Positions 1 to 9,741 of a stretch of DNA of 44,552 nt are shown here, one piece after another (position 1 is the stretch's first letter; every line of letters starts with the position of its first letter). Both the position numbers and the translations under genes were made by a program. The notes under the pieces were generated by a model. It saw nothing but the letters and a program-made list of their open reading frames with translations. It was not told where the DNA came from and made no database searches. This DNA is from Lachnospiraceae bacterium. GTDB lineage: Bacteria > Bacillota > Clostridia > Lachnospirales > Lachnospiraceae. The DNA lies in assembly GCA_017449745.1 (NCBI GenBank), contig JAFTFD010000309.1, forward strand, positions 1 through 44,552, read 5' to 3'.

Positions 1-1
1 C

Positions 2-427
2 CTGGAAGGACAGAAAGCCTATTTTCACAATATGCTCGAGACGGGAGAGGTGATCCAGTTCATTGTCTGTGAACTGGAAAATGACAGGCCTGTTGGCTGT
101 ACGATCCTGAATGATTTCGATTATGGGAACGGCCATGCGGAGTATGGAATGTTTCTGGGTGAGAGAACAGCGGCGGGCAAAGGGTATAGCAGCGAAATGG
201 TGAGGCTGACGCTTCACTATGCGTTTGCCGATTTAAGGCTCAAACGCGTCGTCTGCAGGATCTTTACGGATAATATCCCTTCCATAAAGGGATGTGAAAG
301 GGGCGGATTCCGGATCGCGGATACTATGCCGGACGTGGAATGTTCAGATGGAACAGTGAAGGATATGTATCTGCTGGAAGCTCACAGCAGGGATTTCCTC
401 GCATCACAAGAGGAAAGCGCAGAATAA
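2..427 (+). CDS. GNAT-family N-acetyltransferase, 5' end cut by window
   Basis: The reading frame is open from base 2, so the true start lies upstream; 141 residues are visible. The segment around window residues 53-65 (ERTAAGKGYSSEM) matches the acetyl-CoA pyrophosphate-binding loop of GNAT enzymes, and the flanking pattern (VGCTILNDFD, then LRLKRVVCRIF and NIPSIKGCERGGF) is the usual strand-helix order of RimJ/PseH-like members. Such enzymes move acetyl from acetyl-CoA to an amine. Beside glycan genes the likely substrate is an amino-sugar nucleotide, but that is inferred from context only; a protein N-acetyltransferase is also possible. Sixty-nine bases separate it from the next gene. Confidence 0.8.
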   Translation: MEGQKAYFHNMLETGEVIQFIVCELENDRPVGCTILNDFDYGNGHAEYGMFLGERTAAGKGYSSEMVRLTLHYAFADLRLKRVVCRIFTDNIPSIKGCERGGFRIADTMPDVECSDGTVKDMYLLEAHSRDFLASQEESAE

Positions 428-496
428 GATCCATAAGACCAGGGCGGCTATGACAGGATAACAGGCCGAATGGCGCCCTTTCAAGAAAGGCTTTTC

Positions 497-1450
497 ATGA
501 ACAGCAAAAAGGTCAGTTTTATTATCCCCTGCTATCATTCTCAGGAGACACTGGAGAAGGTCGTCCTTGAGATCGATGAGGCCATGCGGGAACTGCCCGC
601 CTATGAGACGCAGATCATTATGGTCAATGACAGCGGGGAAGGCGCAAAGGATCCCACGTGGGAAGTGATCTGCCGGTTATGCCGGGAGGGGTCCGGCAGG
701 GAAGGAATCAACTTTTCCAGAAATTTCGGACAGCATGCGGCACTTATGGCGGGGATCCGCGCAGCGGACGGCGATATTCTGGTCTGCCTGGACGACGACG
801 GCCAGACGCCTGCAAATGAGGCGGGGGCTCTCCTGAAGGCAATCGAGGACGGAGCGGATGTCGCGTATGCCAGTTATTCGCAGAAACATCATTCCGCCTT
901 TCGCAATTTCGGGACCTGGATGAATGAAAAGATGCTGGAGATCATGTTGGGAAAACCAGCTGATCTGAATATCACCAGTTATTTTGCAATGCGCCGCTTT
1001 ATCGCGGAGGAGGTGATCCGGTACGAGAATTCCTATCCTTATCTTGTCGGGCTCGTACTGCGCTCGACCAGGAGCATAGTCAATGTACCTGTCCGCCACA
1101 GGTCGCGCGAAGTCGGCAGGAGCGGATATACGCTCGGAAAACTGATCGCTCTCTGGATGAATGGCTTTACAGCTTTTTCTATTAAGCCGCTGCGGATCAC
1201 GACAACGATCGGCGCTGTATTCGCATTTCTGGGATTCCTTTATGGGATATATACAGTCATCAAGAAGATTACAAATCCTGCGGTCCCTGTTGGCTTTTCT
1301 GCCATGATGACTGCGATCATTTTCTTCGGGGGGATGATCATGCTGATGCTGGGACTGGCCGGAGAGTATATCGGCAGAACTTATATAAGCGTTAATGCTG
1401 CGCCGCAGTATGTGATTCGGGAAACAACAGGAGAAGAGACGTCAGTTTGA
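497..1450 (+). CDS. GT2 polyprenyl-phosphate glycosyltransferase (GtrB/ArnC/DPM1-like)
   Basis: A 317-residue GT2 enzyme. The N-terminus (VSFIIPCYHS), the CLDDDGQTP metal/nucleotide site and the RNFGQHAALMAG segment are typical of the dolichol/undecaprenyl-phosphate sugar synthases. Two C-terminal membrane helices (about residues 235-258 and 275-300) complete the GtrB/ArnC layout. Enzymes of this type put one sugar on undecaprenyl phosphate at the inner membrane face for later use outside the cell. ATG 497 is preferred to an in-frame ATG at 470 because AGAAAGG precedes it and similarity begins there. The stop overlaps the next gene by four bases, indicating translational coupling. No obvious GT-C partner is visible, so the acceptor step is unknown. 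Confidence 0.88.
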   Translation: MNSKKVSFIIPCYHSQETLEKVVLEIDEAMRELPAYETQIIMVNDSGEGAKDPTWEVICRLCREGSGREGINFSRNFGQHAALMAGIRAADGDILVCLDDDGQTPANEAGALLKAIEDGADVAYASYSQKHHSAFRNFGTWMNEKMLEIMLGKPADLNITSYFAMRRFIAEEVIRYENSYPYLVGLVLRSTRSIVNVPVRHRSREVGRSGYTLGKLIALWMNGFTAFSIKPLRITTTIGAVFAFLGFLYGIYTVIKKITNPAVPVGFSAMMTAIIFFGGMIMLMLGLAGEYIGRTYISVNAAPQYVIRETTGEETSV

Positions 1451-4209
1451 AAATCAAAAAGAAAACGGCATTTATATACGTGATCCTTATCAGCGCGCTG
1501 TTGTTTGGCAGTACGTTCTTTCCTTTGCGCCTCTATCATGAAAATGTCCTGATCGCCGGATCGGGAGAGATCGCGCAGGTAAGTGATGTGATTGACGCCG
1601 GGAGGGATGCCGGAGACTATTTCCTGGCCCAGAGATCCCATCTGCAATATATGGAGATCCGGATCGAGGAGGTACTGAACGGGGAGAAGATGATCGTGCA
1701 GCTCTTCGGCCATGCAAAGAGCGGCGGATTTGAGCTTCTTGCGGAAGAAAAAATACCATTTCCGGAGAGCGGGAATGGATTTGTACGCGTGCCGATCGAC
1801 GTAGACCTGACGGAGGGGGAGGAATATGTATTCACGCTCCGGGGATATGAGGACGCGGAATTCAGGACCGCTTATGAAGTCGTAGATCTGTCCGGTAATC
1901 CCGCGGTTCCTGCTTACAGGCTGGGGTTTTACCAGGATACCGGAATCGCTGGAGTCGCTGTTATTACAAAGTTTGGCTACAGGGTCCCCTTAGGGAACAG
2001 GAAAACTGCAGCGGCTGCCGGAGCGATCCTGCTGCTGGCAGGAGTCCTGCTCGCTGCGGTGGTTCTGTACTATAAAAACAGGCCGGAGAAAAATGTTCAG
2101 ATCACTGTGCACAGGGTACTCCAGTGTACGTTAACGCCCGCTGTCATCCTTGCGGGAGCTGTTGCTGCAGCCGCTGTCTGGCCGATGCAGCTTTTTGATG
2201 ACAGGCTCGCAGATATAATCACATATGAGACAGGGATCGCTGTCTTCGTATTTACATGCCTGTATGCCCTCTGGCATAAGCAGGGAGAAGAGGAAGCCGG
2301 GATCAGGAAGACTGACTTAGCCGCCCTTATGCCTCATCTGGCCATCATTGTTATGATCGCCTGCATTTTTGACCAGTGCGCTAAATATATGAATGCTCTG
2401 AATGATTTTGAGCATCATCGCAGCGAGGCGATGATCATCAGTTTGATCAGTGCGATCATTCTGGTGATGGGATGGAGACGGGAAAACTTAGATCACAGCA
2501 GCGCAGGGCGCATTGGACTGGACAGTATGGCGCAGATGAAAAGAACGGCGGAATGGACGCGGATCTTACTCAACATCTGTCCACTGCTTGTTATTGCTGC
2601 AGGCGCTCCCGTCGGGAGAAACTATTATATTGCGCAGAGGACAGGCACGGAAGATCCTCAGTTTGAGATCATTAACGAAGTGCTCCGATATCAAATCGTC
2701 TCCAGAGTGATGCTGGCAGCAGCAGTCTTCTGCATATTGGCAGCGGCTGTCAGGGCAGCAATTCATTATAAAAGGAGCGGAGCTGCAAAAAAGACCGGAA
2801 AGAGGGATCTGTTTCAGTGGATCCTATATATTATCACGGTGGTCTTCTTTGTAATGCTGTATATAAACAGTTACGGCCGACAGTGGATCACGGAATTGAT
2901 CGTGATGTACGCACTGCTGTTCTGCGCATATCTGCTCTGGGAGGAGAGAGAGCAATGGCTGAGAGACCTTAGCGCAGGAATCATTCTCAATTTCCTTTGC
3001 ATGGCAGTGTATTCCATGCTGCACCGTTATTATTTTGCCTATTATTACAGCCGGTTTTCCATGCATTTTCACACTGTGACGGTGACTGCCTATTATCTGC
3101 TGCTGCCTGAGGCAGCGGCACTGACCCTCCTGCTGCTCAAATGGAGAGAACTTGACAGAGAAGCCGGACTTACAGGTTTTGCAAAAATGCGTACACTCTG
3201 GAAAGAGCTGCTGCTGTTCGGCATTGTGACAAGCTATCTGCTGATGTCGCTCTCAAGGGCCGGGATCTTTATCGCATTCCTGTTGATCGTTGCCAGTGCG
3301 TTTTTTGTCTTCTCGGTCGGAAAAGGCGGACTTGTGAGACCGGTGATCCGTCTCTTTGCCATGGCGCTTGCATTACTGATCGTCTTTCCGATGATCTTTA
3401 CTGGACAGCGGATCATCTCGACAGTGGTCCGACAGCCGGAGCGGTTTGAGGCCCTCGAGCCATATCCGGATGCAATACTGCGTAATCCGTCATGGGATTC
3501 CAGATGGTTTATGAGCATCGAAGTATTTACGGAGATGCTGCTGGATCGTGTGATCGGAGGACCGGCTTCTGCTCTTTCTGAAAAAATAAAAAGCGGTAAT
3601 GACGGACAGTGGGTGGAGAATGACCCTAAGCTAAGCGGGGAGTACGGCGCACTGTTCCCTTCCGGCGAGGGCGGGAATGCTGATACACAGACCGGGAAAA
3701 GGAAAAACAGCCTGCTATTTGCAAGAGCGAACAGGATTCCTGCAAAAGGCTCGCGTCTGTTGGCAGCAGATCCCGGATGGGAAATGAGCGGTCTGGAGGA
3801 AGGAGACTATTCCAACGGCCGGCTGGAGCTTTACAGGGCTTATTTGGATGAGATCGAAATGACGGGGCACTCCTATATGGGGGCAACGCTTCCAAATGGC
3901 GATCTTGCGGTTCATGCGCATAATATTTTTCTGCAGACAGCGTTCGACAGCGGAATTCCGACGGGAATCATGCTGCTGGTATTCGGCCTGGTATTGCTGG
4001 CCGGCGCGCTCCGCTATTATTTTACCAGAGTCGGAAAAGGGGACAGATATTGCCTGCTGCCGGTCCTGGTCGTTACCGGCTTCGGACTGACCGGAATGGT
4101 GGAGTGGATCTTCCACTTCTGCAACCCCTTTACGGTGATGCTGATGATGTCGATCCTGCCCGTGCTGGATCTGCACTCTTTCAGGGAACAAAGCAAAGCA
4201 GATGAATAA
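1447..4209 (+). CDS. large O-antigen ligase/polymerase-like (Wzy_C) membrane protein with extracellular N-terminal domain
   Basis: A 920-residue polytopic protein starting at TTG 1447, with AGGAGAAG just upstream and a four-base overlap with the GT2 gene. One helix (about 9-26) is followed by a roughly 160-residue soluble, strand-rich region, then a helix near 188-210 and about ten more helices. A large loop at about 660-815 precedes VHAHNIFLQ and GIPTGIMLL, the His-Asn signature of the Wzy_C ligase/polymerase family. Members polymerise or transfer lipid-linked glycans at the outer membrane face. The N-terminal domain placed between the first two helices is additional to the core fold. Whether it is a polymerase or a ligase cannot be decided from sequence. 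Confidence 0.82.
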   Translation: MKIKKKTAFIYVILISALLFGSTFFPLRLYHENVLIAGSGEIAQVSDVIDAGRDAGDYFLAQRSHLQYMEIRIEEVLNGEKMIVQLFGHAKSGGFELLAEEKIPFPESGNGFVRVPIDVDLTEGEEYVFTLRGYEDAEFRTAYEVVDLSGNPAVPAYRLGFYQDTGIAGVAVITKFGYRVPLGNRKTAAAAGAILLLAGVLLAAVVLYYKNRPEKNVQITVHRVLQCTLTPAVILAGAVAAAAVWPMQLFDDRLADIITYETGIAVFVFTCLYALWHKQGEEEAGIRKTDLAALMPHLAIIVMIACIFDQCAKYMNALNDFEHHRSEAMIISLISAIILVMGWRRENLDHSSAGRIGLDSMAQMKRTAEWTRILLNICPLLVIAAGAPVGRNYYIAQRTGTEDPQFEIINEVLRYQIVSRVMLAAAVFCILAAAVRAAIHYKRSGAAKKTGKRDLFQWILYIITVVFFVMLYINSYGRQWITELIVMYALLFCAYLLWEEREQWLRDLSAGIILNFLCMAVYSMLHRYYFAYYYSRFSMHFHTVTVTAYYLLLPEAAALTLLLLKWRELDREAGLTGFAKMRTLWKELLLFGIVTSYLLMSLSRAGIFIAFLLIVASAFFVFSVGKGGLVRPVIRLFAMALALLIVFPMIFTGQRIISTVVRQPERFEALEPYPDAILRNPSWDSRWFMSIEVFTEMLLDRVIGGPASALSEKIKSGNDGQWVENDPKLSGEYGALFPSGEGGNADTQTGKRKNSLLFARANRIPAKGSRLLAADPGWEMSGLEEGDYSNGRLELYRAYLDEIEMTGHSYMGATLPNGDLAVHAHNIFLQTAFDSGIPTGIMLLVFGLVLLAGALRYYFTRVGKGDRYCLLPVLVVTGFGLTGMVEWIFHFCNPFTVMLMMSILPVLDLHSFREQSKADE

Positions 4210-4840
4210 GAAACATACCGGATTCTATGAACGATATATCAAGAGGCCGCAGGACTTTTTCCTCGCTCTTGCTGCGCTCGTGCTGCTCAGCCCGGTGATC
4301 GGTATTACGGCACTGCTGGTCAGATGGAAGCTCGGCAGCCCTGTGATCTTTACACAGGAACGTCCGGGCAAAGACGGCAGGATCTTCCGGCTCTGCAAAT
4401 TCCGCAGCATGAGTGATGCAAAGGATGCGGAAGGCAATCTGCTGCCGGACTCCGTCAGGCTGACGGCTTTCGGAAAAAAACTCAGGGCTACCAGCCTCGA
4501 CGAGCTTCCTGAGCTCGTCAATATTCTCAAAGGAGATATGGCGATCGTGGGCCCGAGACCGCTGCTGGTCGAGTATCTGCCCAGATATAATGCCCATCAG
4601 GCCAGACGTCACGAGGTGAGGCCCGGATTCACCGGGTATGCTCAGGTTCACGGGCGCAACAGTATTACCTGGGAAGAGAAATTTGATTATGACGTCTATT
4701 ACGTCGATCATATTACATTTGCGGGAGACTGGAAGATCATTTTCCAGACAGTCGGAACGGTATTGAAAAGAGAAGGGATCAGCTCCGCATCCAGCGCAAC
4801 CATGGAAAAGTTCATGGGAACACCTCCGGAGAGGAATTAA
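4202..4840 (+). CDS. small monotopic phosphoglycosyltransferase (PglC-type sugar transferase)
   Basis: A 212-residue bacterial sugar transferase that starts a lipid-linked glycan by moving a sugar 1-phosphate from a UDP-sugar to undecaprenyl phosphate. It has a single N-terminal re-entrant hydrophobic segment (about 18-41), the KFRSM motif at 66-70, the catalytic Asp-Glu pair at 100-101 ([10 protein letters not shown]), then [12 protein letters not shown] and [14 protein letters not shown]. Length and layout match the PglC catalytic core without the extra helices of WbaP. The gene overlaps the preceding one by eight bases and lies two bases before a PglA-like GT4. A second, large PGT at 23423 means this locus may start two different glycans. 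Confidence 0.92.
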   Translation: MNKKHTGFYERYIKRPQDFFLALAALVLLSPVIGITALLVRWKLGSPVIFTQERPGKDGRIFRLCKFRSMSDAKDAEGNLLPDSVRLTAFGKKLRATSLDELPELVNILKGDMAIVGPRPLLVEYLPRYNAHQARRHEVRPGFTGYAQVHGRNSITWEEKFDYDVYYVDHITFAGDWKIIFQTVGTVLKREGISSASSATMEKFMGTPPERN

Positions 4841-4842
4841 TA

Positions 4843-5952
4843 ATGGGGACAATACTTATTCTTTGCAACTATTCGCAGGGATTATACGACTTCAGAAATG
4901 AACTGGTGGTCGAACTGCTGAAGAACCACCGTGTTATCATCAGCCTTCCGGACAAGGTAAAAACGGATCTGTTCATTCAGGAAGGCGCTGAGGTGGTCGA
5001 AACACCCATGAACCGGCGCGGCGTAAATCCTGTGCAGGATCTGCAGCTTCTGCACAATTATCAGAAACTGCTGAAAGTGTACAAGCCGGATCTGGTATTA
5101 ACATATACGATCAAGCCGAATGTTTACGGTGGGTACGCATGTGCAAAAGCAGGGATTCCCTATCTGGCGACCGTGACCGGACTGGGCAGCGGATTTGAAA
5201 AAACCGGACCTTTGCTGGAGATCATCAGGACCCTGTACAGAAACGGACTGTCAAAAGCCTCCTGTGTATTTTTTCAGAACAGGGAAAACATGGAGGCATT
5301 CCGTTCCATGCATCTGGTCAGCGGTCCGTATCGCCTTGTCAACGGTTCCGGTGTGAATCTGAAAAAGTGGAGGGCGCTTCCATACCCGCCGCAGGGAAAT
5401 ACGCAGTTCCTGTTTGTCGGACGCATGATGAAGGAGAAAGGCATCGATGAGTTTCTGGAAGCAGCCAGGGTCCTTCATGGGAACAATATTCAATTCATGC
5501 TGGCCGGATTCTGCGATGAAGATTATCAGGAGCAGCTGGACGCCTGTGAAAAAGAGGGAATCATTACGCAGCTGGGGTACCAGATGGATATGCATCCTCT
5601 CTATGAGCGCTGTTCGGCAGTCGTCATGCCAACCTATCACGAAGGAATGTCGAATGTCCTGATGGAGGCATCCGCCTGCGCGCGCCCTGTGATCGCTTCA
5701 AATATCAGCGGCTGCAGGGAAATATTTGAAGACGGTGTGACCGGCTTTGGCTTTGCGCCAAAGAGCTCACAGGCTCTGATCGATGCCCTGAAGGAATTCC
5801 TGACTCTTTCCCAGGCAGACAGGGCAGCCATGGGTCGTGCTGCCAGATATAAAATGCAGGAGGAGTTCGACCGGAGAAGAGTGATCGCCAGCTATCTGCA
5901 GGAGATCAATAAGATCCTGAATAACAAGGAACAGAAAAACGGCGAAACATAA
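4843..5952 (+). CDS. GT4 glycosyltransferase (PglA-like)
   Basis: A 369-residue retaining GT-B enzyme. The N-terminal half carries the PglA/EpsD-type pattern (NYSQGLYDFRNELV, TYTIKPNVYGG, ATVTGLGSGF); the C-terminal half has LFVGRMMKEKGIDEFL and the donor site around PTYHEGMSNVLMEA with the conserved glutamates. In the Campylobacter pathway PglA adds the second sugar to the lipid-linked sugar made by PglC. The same order here, with only two bases between the genes, suggests it acts right after the PglC-type enzyme. The actual donor, UDP-GalNAc in PglA, is not provable. The start ATG closely follows the previous TAATA, so coupling is likely. Confidence 0.9.
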   Translation: MGTILILCNYSQGLYDFRNELVVELLKNHRVIISLPDKVKTDLFIQEGAEVVETPMNRRGVNPVQDLQLLHNYQKLLKVYKPDLVLTYTIKPNVYGGYACAKAGIPYLATVTGLGSGFEKTGPLLEIIRTLYRNGLSKASCVFFQNRENMEAFRSMHLVSGPYRLVNGSGVNLKKWRALPYPPQGNTQFLFVGRMMKEKGIDEFLEAARVLHGNNIQFMLAGFCDEDYQEQLDACEKEGIITQLGYQMDMHPLYERCSAVVMPTYHEGMSNVLMEASACARPVIASNISGCREIFEDGVTGFGFAPKSSQALIDALKEFLTLSQADRAAMGRAARYKMQEEFDRRRVIASYLQEINKILNNKEQKNGET

Positions 5953-6019
5953 CGAATCAAGCGGCAGAATACGAGGTTACACGGATTTTTCATAAGTCGC
6001 ATAGTGAAGTCATGCCGAC

Positions 6020-7207
6020 ATGGACAGGAACATGAAGCAGAAAACAGATAAGAAGCATATTGCGTTATATCTGGGCGGACTCAGAAAGGGCGGAGCTGAG
6101 CGAGTCATGGTTACCCTGGCGGATCATCTCTATGAAGCCGGCTGGGATGTGACCTTTGTGACTACATATTTTACGCCGCCCGAGTTTTATCCTGCGCATG
6201 CTTCCTGGGATCCGAAGACCGGGGAGGACATTCCGCAGAAGGAGGGGATCCACAGGATCTACTCGGATCCATCATCCAATCTCCTCTCAGAAAACCGGAT
6301 CCGCAATTTTCATGTCCGCTTTGCAGTGCTGCGCTCGATCTGGAAGACAATATCTCCGGATCTCATCCTTTCATTCATCGGAATCAACAATATTATGGCG
6401 ATCCTGACATCCGCAGGACTTAAGATCCCTGTCGCTGTTTCGGTCAGAGCCAATCCACCGGAGGAGTATAACAGTAAAAAACTCCTGATCCCGGCAAAGA
6501 TCCTGTTTCCAATCGCTGCCGGTGTCATTCTACAGACAGGACCGGCAGCGGAATTCTTTCCCAAAGCTGTACAGAAAAAGGCCGTGATACTGCCGAATCC
6601 GCTGAATCCTGATTTCATTCGTCCTCTGTGGCGGGGAGAGAGGGATCGCAGCATCATCAGTATCGGCAGGCTGGATGAGAACAAAAACCAGAAAATGCTG
6701 CTGGAGGCTTTTTCCATGCTCAGAAACAGCAAGGATGCGAACGAAAGGCAGGTCTCGGAGGGCTGGAGTATTCACCTGTACGGGGACGGACCGCTTCGGG
6801 AGACCCTGGAACAGCAGGCGAAGCAGGAAGGAATCATCGATCAGGTATGCTTTGAGGGGATAGTCACAGATGTGGCAGACCGGATCATGAAGGCATCGAT
6901 CTATGTGCTGACCTCCTATACGGAAGGGATGCCGAATGCATTAATGGAATCCATGGCATTGGGGCTCTCCTGTATTGCGTCCGACTGTCCGTGCGGCGGT
7001 GCAGCCGAACTGATCCGGAATGGAGAAAACGGATTTCTGGTACCGGTAGGAAGCGCAGAGAAACTGAAAGAAAAACTGTATCTGATGATGTCCGACAAGG
7101 AACTGGCACAGAACCTGGGGACAGAGGCCTCGAAGGTACAGGCGAATTATAATGCCGGCACGGTAAGCAGAAAATGGGAGAACTATCTGGAAAAACTGCT
7201 GCGATAA
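6020..7207 (+). CDS. GT4 glycosyltransferase (PglH/PglJ-like)
   Basis: A 395-residue GT4 enzyme beginning LYLGGLRKGGAERV, the glycine-rich acceptor-side loop of this family, with ISIGRLDENKNQKMLL and the donor-site block SYTEGMPNALMESMALG in the C-terminal domain. It probably adds a third or later sugar to the lipid-linked chain on the cytosolic side. ATG 6020 is used; an in-frame ATG at 6032 is possible, and neither has a strong ribosome site. A 67-base gap precedes it with no clear promoter. The 3' end overlaps the next gene by 34 bases. Confidence 0.88.
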   Translation: MDRNMKQKTDKKHIALYLGGLRKGGAERVMVTLADHLYEAGWDVTFVTTYFTPPEFYPAHASWDPKTGEDIPQKEGIHRIYSDPSSNLLSENRIRNFHVRFAVLRSIWKTISPDLILSFIGINNIMAILTSAGLKIPVAVSVRANPPEEYNSKKLLIPAKILFPIAAGVILQTGPAAEFFPKAVQKKAVILPNPLNPDFIRPLWRGERDRSIISIGRLDENKNQKMLLEAFSMLRNSKDANERQVSEGWSIHLYGDGPLRETLEQQAKQEGIIDQVCFEGIVTDVADRIMKASIYVLTSYTEGMPNALMESMALGLSCIASDCPCGGAAELIRNGENGFLVPVGSAEKLKEKLYLMMSDKELAQNLGTEASKVQANYNAGTVSRKWENYLEKLLR

Positions 7208-8280
7208 CAGCAAAAAAGTGGTATCAGCTGTATATAGGAATTCTGGCGGCCCTGCTGGTTATGATCGGAGCAGTGGTCGTTATTCTGGACCCCTTTTTCC
7301 ACTATCACGCGCCATTGCAGGGATTCTACTACCGTCTGTCTGAACAGCGCTATCAGAACGATGGGATCACGAAGCATTTTGAGTATGATTCAGTGATCAC
7401 GGGCACCAGCATGGTGGAGAATTTCCGTACCAGTCAGTTTGACGGACTATTTGAGGCACACTCCATCAAAGTCCCTTACCCCGGGGCGACCTACAGAGAG
7501 ATCAACGATAATCTGGAGAAAGCTTTTGCGACACACGACAGGATCCGCTTTGTGGTGAGAGCTCTGGATTATTCGCATCTGATCGAGGATAAAGATCTGC
7601 TTCGCTCCGATATGGGGGAATATCCTGACTATCTGTATGACAGAAATATCCTGAATGACGTGAAATATCTGTATAACGGTACCGTAGTGGGCGGCTATGT
7701 GGCACCTATGCTGCTCGGAAGACTGAGTGGATCGGTCCTTCCGGGGGTAGAGAGTTTCGATGCCTATGGGATGAGTACAGATACAGCATACAGTCCGGAA
7801 AATGCCCTGGAAGGGAAGACATGGTTCTGGCGGAATGACAGGGACGGTCAGAGTATCAGCCTGACGGAAGCAGACAGAATGATGCTGATCCAAAACGTCG
7901 AGCAGAACGTCACAGCATTGGCAAAACGGCATCCGGAGACGGTCTTTTATTATTTTTTTCCGCCGTACAGTGCGGTGTGGTTCGGCAGCCTGATCGAAGA
8001 AGGCTCATTTGAAAAGCAGCTGGAGGCGGAGAGGATCGCTTCCGAAATGATGCTGGAGTGCGGCAATATCCGGGTCTTTTCCTTCAGTGCTGACAGAGAG
8101 ATCACCTGTGATCTGAACAATTATAAAGACGCAGGGCATTATGGCCCCTGGGTCAATGAGTATATTCTGGAATGCCTTCGAAGCGGCAAATACGAAGTGA
8201 CATCGGAAAACCTGGAAGCGCATCTGGAGGAGCAGAGGGACTTATACTACGGGATGGACTTCAACAGTCTGCTGCCTTAA
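7174..8280 (+). CDS. membrane-anchored SGNH-like protein, possible glycan acyl-modifying enzyme
   Basis: A 368-residue protein with one N-terminal helix (about 16-40) and the rest predicted outside the membrane. VITGTSMVENF near residues 72-82 resembles the nucleophile block of SGNH hydrolases, and NYKDAGHYGPW near 316-326 resembles the Asp-x-x-His end of the fold (compare DltD and AlgJ/AlgX-type proteins). These families esterify or de-esterify surface polymers, so O-acylation of this glycan is a reasonable guess, not a demonstration. The start at 7174 lies inside the upstream gene (34-base overlap); no better start is seen. No family name is assigned with confidence. Confidence 0.6.
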   Translation: MGELSGKTAAITAKKWYQLYIGILAALLVMIGAVVVILDPFFHYHAPLQGFYYRLSEQRYQNDGITKHFEYDSVITGTSMVENFRTSQFDGLFEAHSIKVPYPGATYREINDNLEKAFATHDRIRFVVRALDYSHLIEDKDLLRSDMGEYPDYLYDRNILNDVKYLYNGTVVGGYVAPMLLGRLSGSVLPGVESFDAYGMSTDTAYSPENALEGKTWFWRNDRDGQSISLTEADRMMLIQNVEQNVTALAKRHPETVFYYFFPPYSAVWFGSLIEEGSFEKQLEAERIASEMMLECGNIRVFSFSADREITCDLNNYKDAGHYGPWVNEYILECLRSGKYEVTSENLEAHLEEQRDLYYGMDFNSLLP

Positions 8281-8290
8281 ACGGCAGGCA
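8270..8290 (+). terminator. hairpin at the end of the SGNH-like gene (weak)
   Basis: CTGCC and GGCAG, separated by six bases that include the stop codon, form a GC-rich stem that can be lengthened through a bulge. There is no T-run behind it, so it is at best a weak or partial terminator, or a transcript-end stabiliser. Confidence 0.25.
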
Positions 8291-8312
8291 TCTGGATTAT
8301 ATTGCCCTTTCA

Positions 8313-8321
8313 TGGTATATT
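8313..8321 (+). promoter_or_regulatory. possible extended -10 promoter for the dehydrogenase gene
   Basis: TGG followed by TATATT gives an extended -10 element in the 144-base gap before the TviB-type gene. The -35 position holds TGGATT, three of six matches. It lies about 100 bases ahead of the start codon. Suggestive only. Confidence 0.3.
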
Positions 8322-8424
8322 GTTAATTTGAGTGTGCCGGTTTTCGTTCATTGATCTTGACGAACTGGCTTTTAGAGTTTTCATCATGATTCCCCTGCGC
8401 TGGGGGAGATACAGGAGGCGCAAT

Positions 8425-9741
8425 TTGGATCTTTATAATCGTTTGGTAGAAAAGAAGGAAAAGCTTGCATTGGTCGGTCTCGGCTATGTCGGGATGCCGA
8501 TCGCTGTAGCATTTGCAAAAAAAATAGATGTGATCGGTTTCGACTTTAATGAAGCAAAGATCGAGCTGTATAAAAAAGGAATCGATCCGACAAATGAGGT
8601 CGGCAATGAGGCGATCAGAGAGACAAGTGTCGAATTTACTGCGGACCCGTCCAGACTTAAAGAGGCTAAGTTTATTATCGTTGCGGTACCTACTCCGGTC
8701 AACGACGATCATACGCCGGATCTGACACCTGTAGAAGGCGCGAGCCGTTTTGTAGGCCAGAATCTTACGAAAGGTTCCGTAGTTGTTTTCGAATCCACGG
8801 TTTATCCCGGAGTAACAGAAGAGATCTGCATTCCGATCATTGAAAAGGAGTCCGGACTCAAGTGCGGCACAGACTGGAAGATAGGCTATTCCCCCGAGAG
8901 GATCAACCCCGGTGATAAGGTCCATCGCCTTGAGACGATCAAAAAGATCGTTTCCGGAATGGATGAGGAAAGCCTTGATACGATCGCAAAGGTGTATGAG
9001 CTGGTCGTGCAGGCCGGTGTGCACAGAGCGGAGTCGATCAAGGTCGCAGAGGCGGCAAAAGTCATCGAGAACAGTCAGCGCGATATCAATATCGCTTTTA
9101 TGAATGAGCTTTCCATTATTTTCAATAAAATGGGAATCGACACAAAATCTGTTCTGGAGGCGGCCGGAACGAAGTGGAATTTCCTTAATTTCCGCCCCGG
9201 ACTTGTCGGCGGACACTGCATCGGCGTAGATCCCTATTATCTGACCTATAGGGCAGAGCAATTCGGGTATCATTCCCAGATCATCCTTTCCGGGCGCCGG
9301 ATCAATGATGATATGGGAAAATATGTCGCCGAGAATCTTGTCAAGCTTCTGATCAAGAGTGACATACCGGTCAAGCACGCCAGAGTTGCGATCCTGGGCT
9401 TTACCTTTAAGGAGAACTGCCCGGACACCAGAAACACCAAGGTGATCGATATCTATAAAGAACTGCAGGAATATGGAATCACCCCTCTGGTCGTCGATCC
9501 GCAGGCGGATGCCGACGAGGCAAAGCGTTTATACGGAATCGAATTCGGCACATTAGAGGATATTAAAGAGATGGACGCGGTTCTCATCGCAGTCTGCCAT
9601 GAAGAGTTCAAGTCCATGACACCGGATCAGATCGCTGCATATTTCCGTGAAGGAAACGCCGCCAAAGTCCTGATCGACCTGAAAGGCATGTTTGACAGAA
9701 AGGCTTATCCTGCTCCGGAGTGGGAGTACTGGAGACTCTGA
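8425..9741 (+). CDS. tviB: UDP-N-acetylhexosamine 6-dehydrogenase (TviB/WbpA type)
   Basis: A 438-residue enzyme that oxidises UDP-GlcNAc (or UDP-GalNAc) at C6 with two NAD+ to give the uronic acid. The Rossmann motif GLGYVGMP is at about 18-25, the substrate segment SPERINPGD is near 158, and the catalytic Cys265 lies in GGHCIGVDPYY. The start is set by AGGAGG at 8413-8418, six bases before TTG 8425; an in-frame GTG at 8332 lacks a ribosome site and gives an unlikely leader. With the epimerase at 11579 it would make UDP-GalNAcA. It shares one base with the next gene. The substrate is inferred from close family resemblance; UDP-glucose dehydrogenases of the Ugd type differ in these motifs. 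Confidence 0.92.
   Translation: MDLYNRLVEKKEKLALVGLGYVGMPIAVAFAKKIDVIGFDFNEAKIELYKKGIDPTNEVGNEAIRETSVEFTADPSRLKEAKFIIVAVPTPVNDDHTPDLTPVEGASRFVGQNLTKGSVVVFESTVYPGVTEEICIPIIEKESGLKCGTDWKIGYSPERINPGDKVHRLETIKKIVSGMDEESLDTIAKVYELVVQAGVHRAESIKVAEAAKVIENSQRDINIAFMNELSIIFNKMGIDTKSVLEAAGTKWNFLNFRPGLVGGHCIGVDPYYLTYRAEQFGYHSQIILSGRRINDDMGKYVAENLVKLLIKSDIPVKHARVAILGFTFKENCPDTRNTKVIDIYKELQEYGITPLVVDPQADADEAKRLYGIEFGTLEDIKEMDAVLIAVCHEEFKSMTPDQIAAYFREGNAAKVLIDLKGMFDRKAYPAPEWEYWRL

Noticed and set aside
8323..9378. 351-codon open frame opposite the tviB-type gene
   Set aside because: It is antisense to a clearly recognised enzyme and its Cys/His/Ile-rich product has no family pattern.
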